Source: JANQTF01 sp036835375 (GTDB lineage: Bacteria; Bacteroidota; Bacteroidia; J057). Taken from it: 64,000 nucleotides of DNA. The position numbers and the translations under genes are program-made. Positions 62,514 to 64,000 of the stretch are shown here, one piece after another. The notes beneath the pieces were generated by a model. It had not been told where the DNA came from. It searched no databases and saw only the letters and a list, made by a program, of their open reading frames with translations. Where the stretch lies: positions 21,682 to 85,681 of the forward strand of contig DAITMB010000003.1 in assembly GCA_036835375.1 (NCBI GenBank), written 5' to 3'. Positions within the stretch are counted from its first letter, which is position 1; every line of letters begins with the position of its first letter.

Positions 62514-63134
62514 TCAAGGATACAGGCGCATCGCATACCCTGCCATGACACTCCCTGCCAGAGGCCCGAGGGTGTAGATCCATATTAAGTCAAATCGCAT
62601 CGCCAAGACATTGGCTGCACCCCCGATTCCTAGGTGATAAGCCCCCCCAGAAATGGGACCTCCTATAAAAAGGATTGCCATATAGACCATCCCGATCGCC
62701 AGACCATAAAACTCATTGCCCTCTGTCGCCTTGGACTGTGCCGTGACCAGATAAGTCAGCACCAACACGAAACTCAGTAGCATCTCTATGATTAGCGCTT
62801 GAAAAGGAAAATCTCCTCTGCCAGGCCTGAATTCGAACACATAGCTATCGTCCAAAGAGAGTACAAGGACCAATCCCGCGGCCATAAAAGCAGCCAGAAG
62901 TTGCGCCAACGCATAGAGTCCAAGATCTTTGGCGCTGAGCTTCTGCTGGATAAACAGTGCCAGCGACACCCCGGGGTTGTAGTGTGCACCAGAGCTTTTC
63001 ATGCCGAGAAAAGTCAGTGCGATTAACATGGCTCCGCCCGCGATGGGCGCAAATCGGTCGCCGTGGCTTCCAGCCAGCCCAATGGTGAGAACCCAGAAAA
63101 AGGTGCCGATGAATTCAGTCAGATAGCGATTCAT
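62514..63134 (-). CDS. MIP/aquaporin family channel with degenerate NPA boxes
   Basis: 206 residues with six membrane helices and two half-repeats. The first repeat has the family opening RYLTEFIGTFFWVLTIGLA and an NPG box (SGAHYNPGVSLALF) in place of NPA. The second half should have SGGAxNPAR, but reads ISGGAYHLGIGGAANVLAMR, so the Asn-Pro-Ala is replaced and shifted. The end has YTLGPLAGSVMAGYAM, which is typical. It may conduct water or small solutes with altered selectivity, or may have lost channel function. No regulatory signal is seen. Confidence 0.82.
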   Translation of the reverse strand: MNRYLTEFIGTFFWVLTIGLAGSHGDRFAPIAGGAMLIALTFLGMKSSGAHYNPGVSLALFIQQKLSAKDLGLYALAQLLAAFMAAGLVLVLSLDDSYVFEFRPGRGDFPFQALIIEMLLSFVLVLTYLVTAQSKATEGNEFYGLAIGMVYMAILFIGGPISGGAYHLGIGGAANVLAMRFDLIWIYTLGPLAGSVMAGYAMRLYP

Positions 63135-63273
63135 GAGTGATAGGGGTTTGCGTGGGGCGACGAGCAGCGCGGAATATGTGTGCTTGGATCTTCCCTATGG
63201 TGCAATGGTCCTGCATCAGAAACTAAAGCCAGACAACGACTGCACACTCACCCACTTCCCCTGCGATATGTCG

Positions 63274-64000
63274 CTAGGGCTTCTTTGCCACCACGATCAG
63301 ATCGTCACAAAGTCCGTATTTGGCATAATCTTCCTTGGAAAATGTCGCGCCATATCTGCACATCTCTACTTCAAATCCGACCTCTTCCAATCTCGATTCG
63401 ATGTCCAATCCGTAAAAGCGGACATGGTCCCACTGCCCAAAGTGCTGCTTTCTGTCCTTGGGTGAAGTAATGGAAAAATCTTCGTAAGTGCTGGCAATCT
63501 GTTCGTCGATCGGGACAGTGATCACGCCAGTGCCACCCGATTTCAGGGCACGAAACATTTCTTTCATGGCTTGACGATCATCGGGAATGTGCTCCAGGAC
63601 GTGATTGCATATCACCACATCAAAAGTTTCATCTGGGAAGGTAAGCGCTGTCAAATCTATGTTTTGCACTCCCTGCTGATTAGAATAGCCGTCCACCATT
63701 TTGTCGCCAGGGTGATACGCGAGGTTTTTGGCTCCCTTCAAGATGGGGAAATAAGCAAGCTCTGGCGCAATGTGGAGCACTTTGACTGGATGTTTCAATA
63801 TTTTCAGCTCCTTCGTGAGGTACAACCAGACAAGACGCATGCGCCTACTAGCCCCATTAGAAGGCGTTTTGAGCTCGTGCTTAATCTTCAGAAAAGCGTC
63901 AAACTCTTTCTCTGCGATGGGGCAATACACCTTGTGTGTGGGTCCGGGAGAGAAGAGCCGCTGCTGAACCTCGTATCTTTTCCAATTCAGTTTTCTGAGC
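63274..64000 (-). CDS. Class I SAM-dependent methyltransferase, 5' truncated by window
   Basis: The frame stays open to the window edge, so the N-terminus is missing; 242 codons are visible. A GTG at 63930 inside it is not the start. The visible part has a Cys-containing start (HKVYCPIAEKEFDAF) like the zinc-ribbon opening of related Bacteroidota proteins, here with one Cys only. Then come LKHPVKVLHIAPELAYFPIL, MVDGYSNQQGVQNIDLTAL, and FDVVICNHVLEHIPDDRQAM, the SAM-binding and motif IV-like elements, and RALKSGGTGVITVPI. Such enzymes often modify surface glycans; the substrate is unknown. Confidence 0.83.
   Translation of the reverse strand, partial: LRKLNWKRYEVQQRLFSPGPTHKVYCPIAEKEFDAFLKIKHELKTPSNGASRRMRLVWLYLTKELKILKHPVKVLHIAPELAYFPILKGAKNLAYHPGDKMVDGYSNQQGVQNIDLTALTFPDETFDVVICNHVLEHIPDDRQAMKEMFRALKSGGTGVITVPIDEQIASTYEDFSITSPKDRKQHFGQWDHVRFYGLDIESRLEEVGFEVEMCRYGATFSKEDYAKYGLCDDLIVVAKKP

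Noticed and set aside
1..64000. tRNA, rRNA, CRISPR arrays, insertion sequences, prophage
   Set aside because: Intergenic regions were read for T-arm sequences, tandem spaced repeats, transposase motifs and terminal inverted repeats; none was found by eye. A covariance-model search would be more sensitive.

Overview
The window is chromosomal DNA of a member of the Bacteroidota, most likely near the Saprospiria/Cytophagia side, although I cannot place it further. The evidence is a type IX secretion cluster (porP/sprF-gldKLMN plus sprE/porW), a DUF4271-hemD pair, a bactofilin/M23/F-ATPase locus without beta and epsilon genes, DUF3109, a deoC-SPOR pair, Bacteroidota-type promoter motifs (TTTG ... 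TAnnTTTG) and few visible Shine-Dalgarno sites. Almost everything is core-genome content. I see no phage, insertion sequence, CRISPR array, rRNA or tRNA. One 100-base run of N (42191-42290) marks a scaffold gap, and the first and last genes run off the window.

Layout. 1-4.4 kb: end-truncated FG-GAP repeat protein, DUF2937-like and VanZ-like membrane proteins, and the lipoyl E2 of 2-oxoglutarate dehydrogenase. 4.5-7.0 kb (minus): ECF sigma factor, anti-sigma-like membrane protein and an outer-membrane barrel. 7.2-10.3 kb (minus): a TIGR04282 transferase fused to helical repeats, and a large secreted protein related to the C-terminal part of DUF2723 proteins. 10.5-16.8 kb (plus): aldo/keto reductase, endonuclease III, Maf, TadA, DMT transporter, a lone NuoJ and DUF3109. 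17-27.3 kb: TPR protein, fused branched-chain 2-oxoacid dehydrogenase E1, MsrA, SDR, DUF368 carrier-lipid transporter, Frr, GatB, ferredoxin and LuxC-type acyl-CoA reductase.

27.5-33.2 kb: a secreted caspase-family protein converges with lpxK. Beside lpxK is a compact overlapping three-gene set: a roadblock-like protein, a Rab/MglA-like small GTPase and a PAS-like protein. This is the best candidate here for a poorly described regulatory system. RsmE follows. 33.3-42.2 kb: a DUF4271 protein with an unusual ectodomain, HemD, and the type IX secretion core PorP-GldK-GldL-GldM-GldN. GldN carries an acidic Asp/Gly/Phe-rich insertion. 42.5-50.1 kb (minus): UvrC, PBP1A and the SprE/PorW lipoprotein.

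50.3-57.9 kb (plus): M23 endopeptidase, bactofilin and the F-type ATP synthase genes (AtpZ, AtpI-like, a, c, b, delta, alpha, gamma), ended by a very strong hairpin. 58-64 kb: DinB-like protein, SMP-30-like lipoprotein, DeoC-SPOR pair, Ca2+/Na+ antiporter, a short relic of an outer-membrane barrel, an aquaporin with degenerate NPA boxes, and a truncated methyltransferase.

Two themes tie the region together. One is envelope building and secretion: the T9SS motor and ring, PorW, PBP1A, M23, bactofilin, LpxK, DUF368, SPOR and the barrel module. The other is central energy metabolism: SucB, branched-chain E1, ATP synthase, NuoJ and ferredoxin. Start sites were moved inward from the longest frame wherever family length or a signal peptide argued for it.
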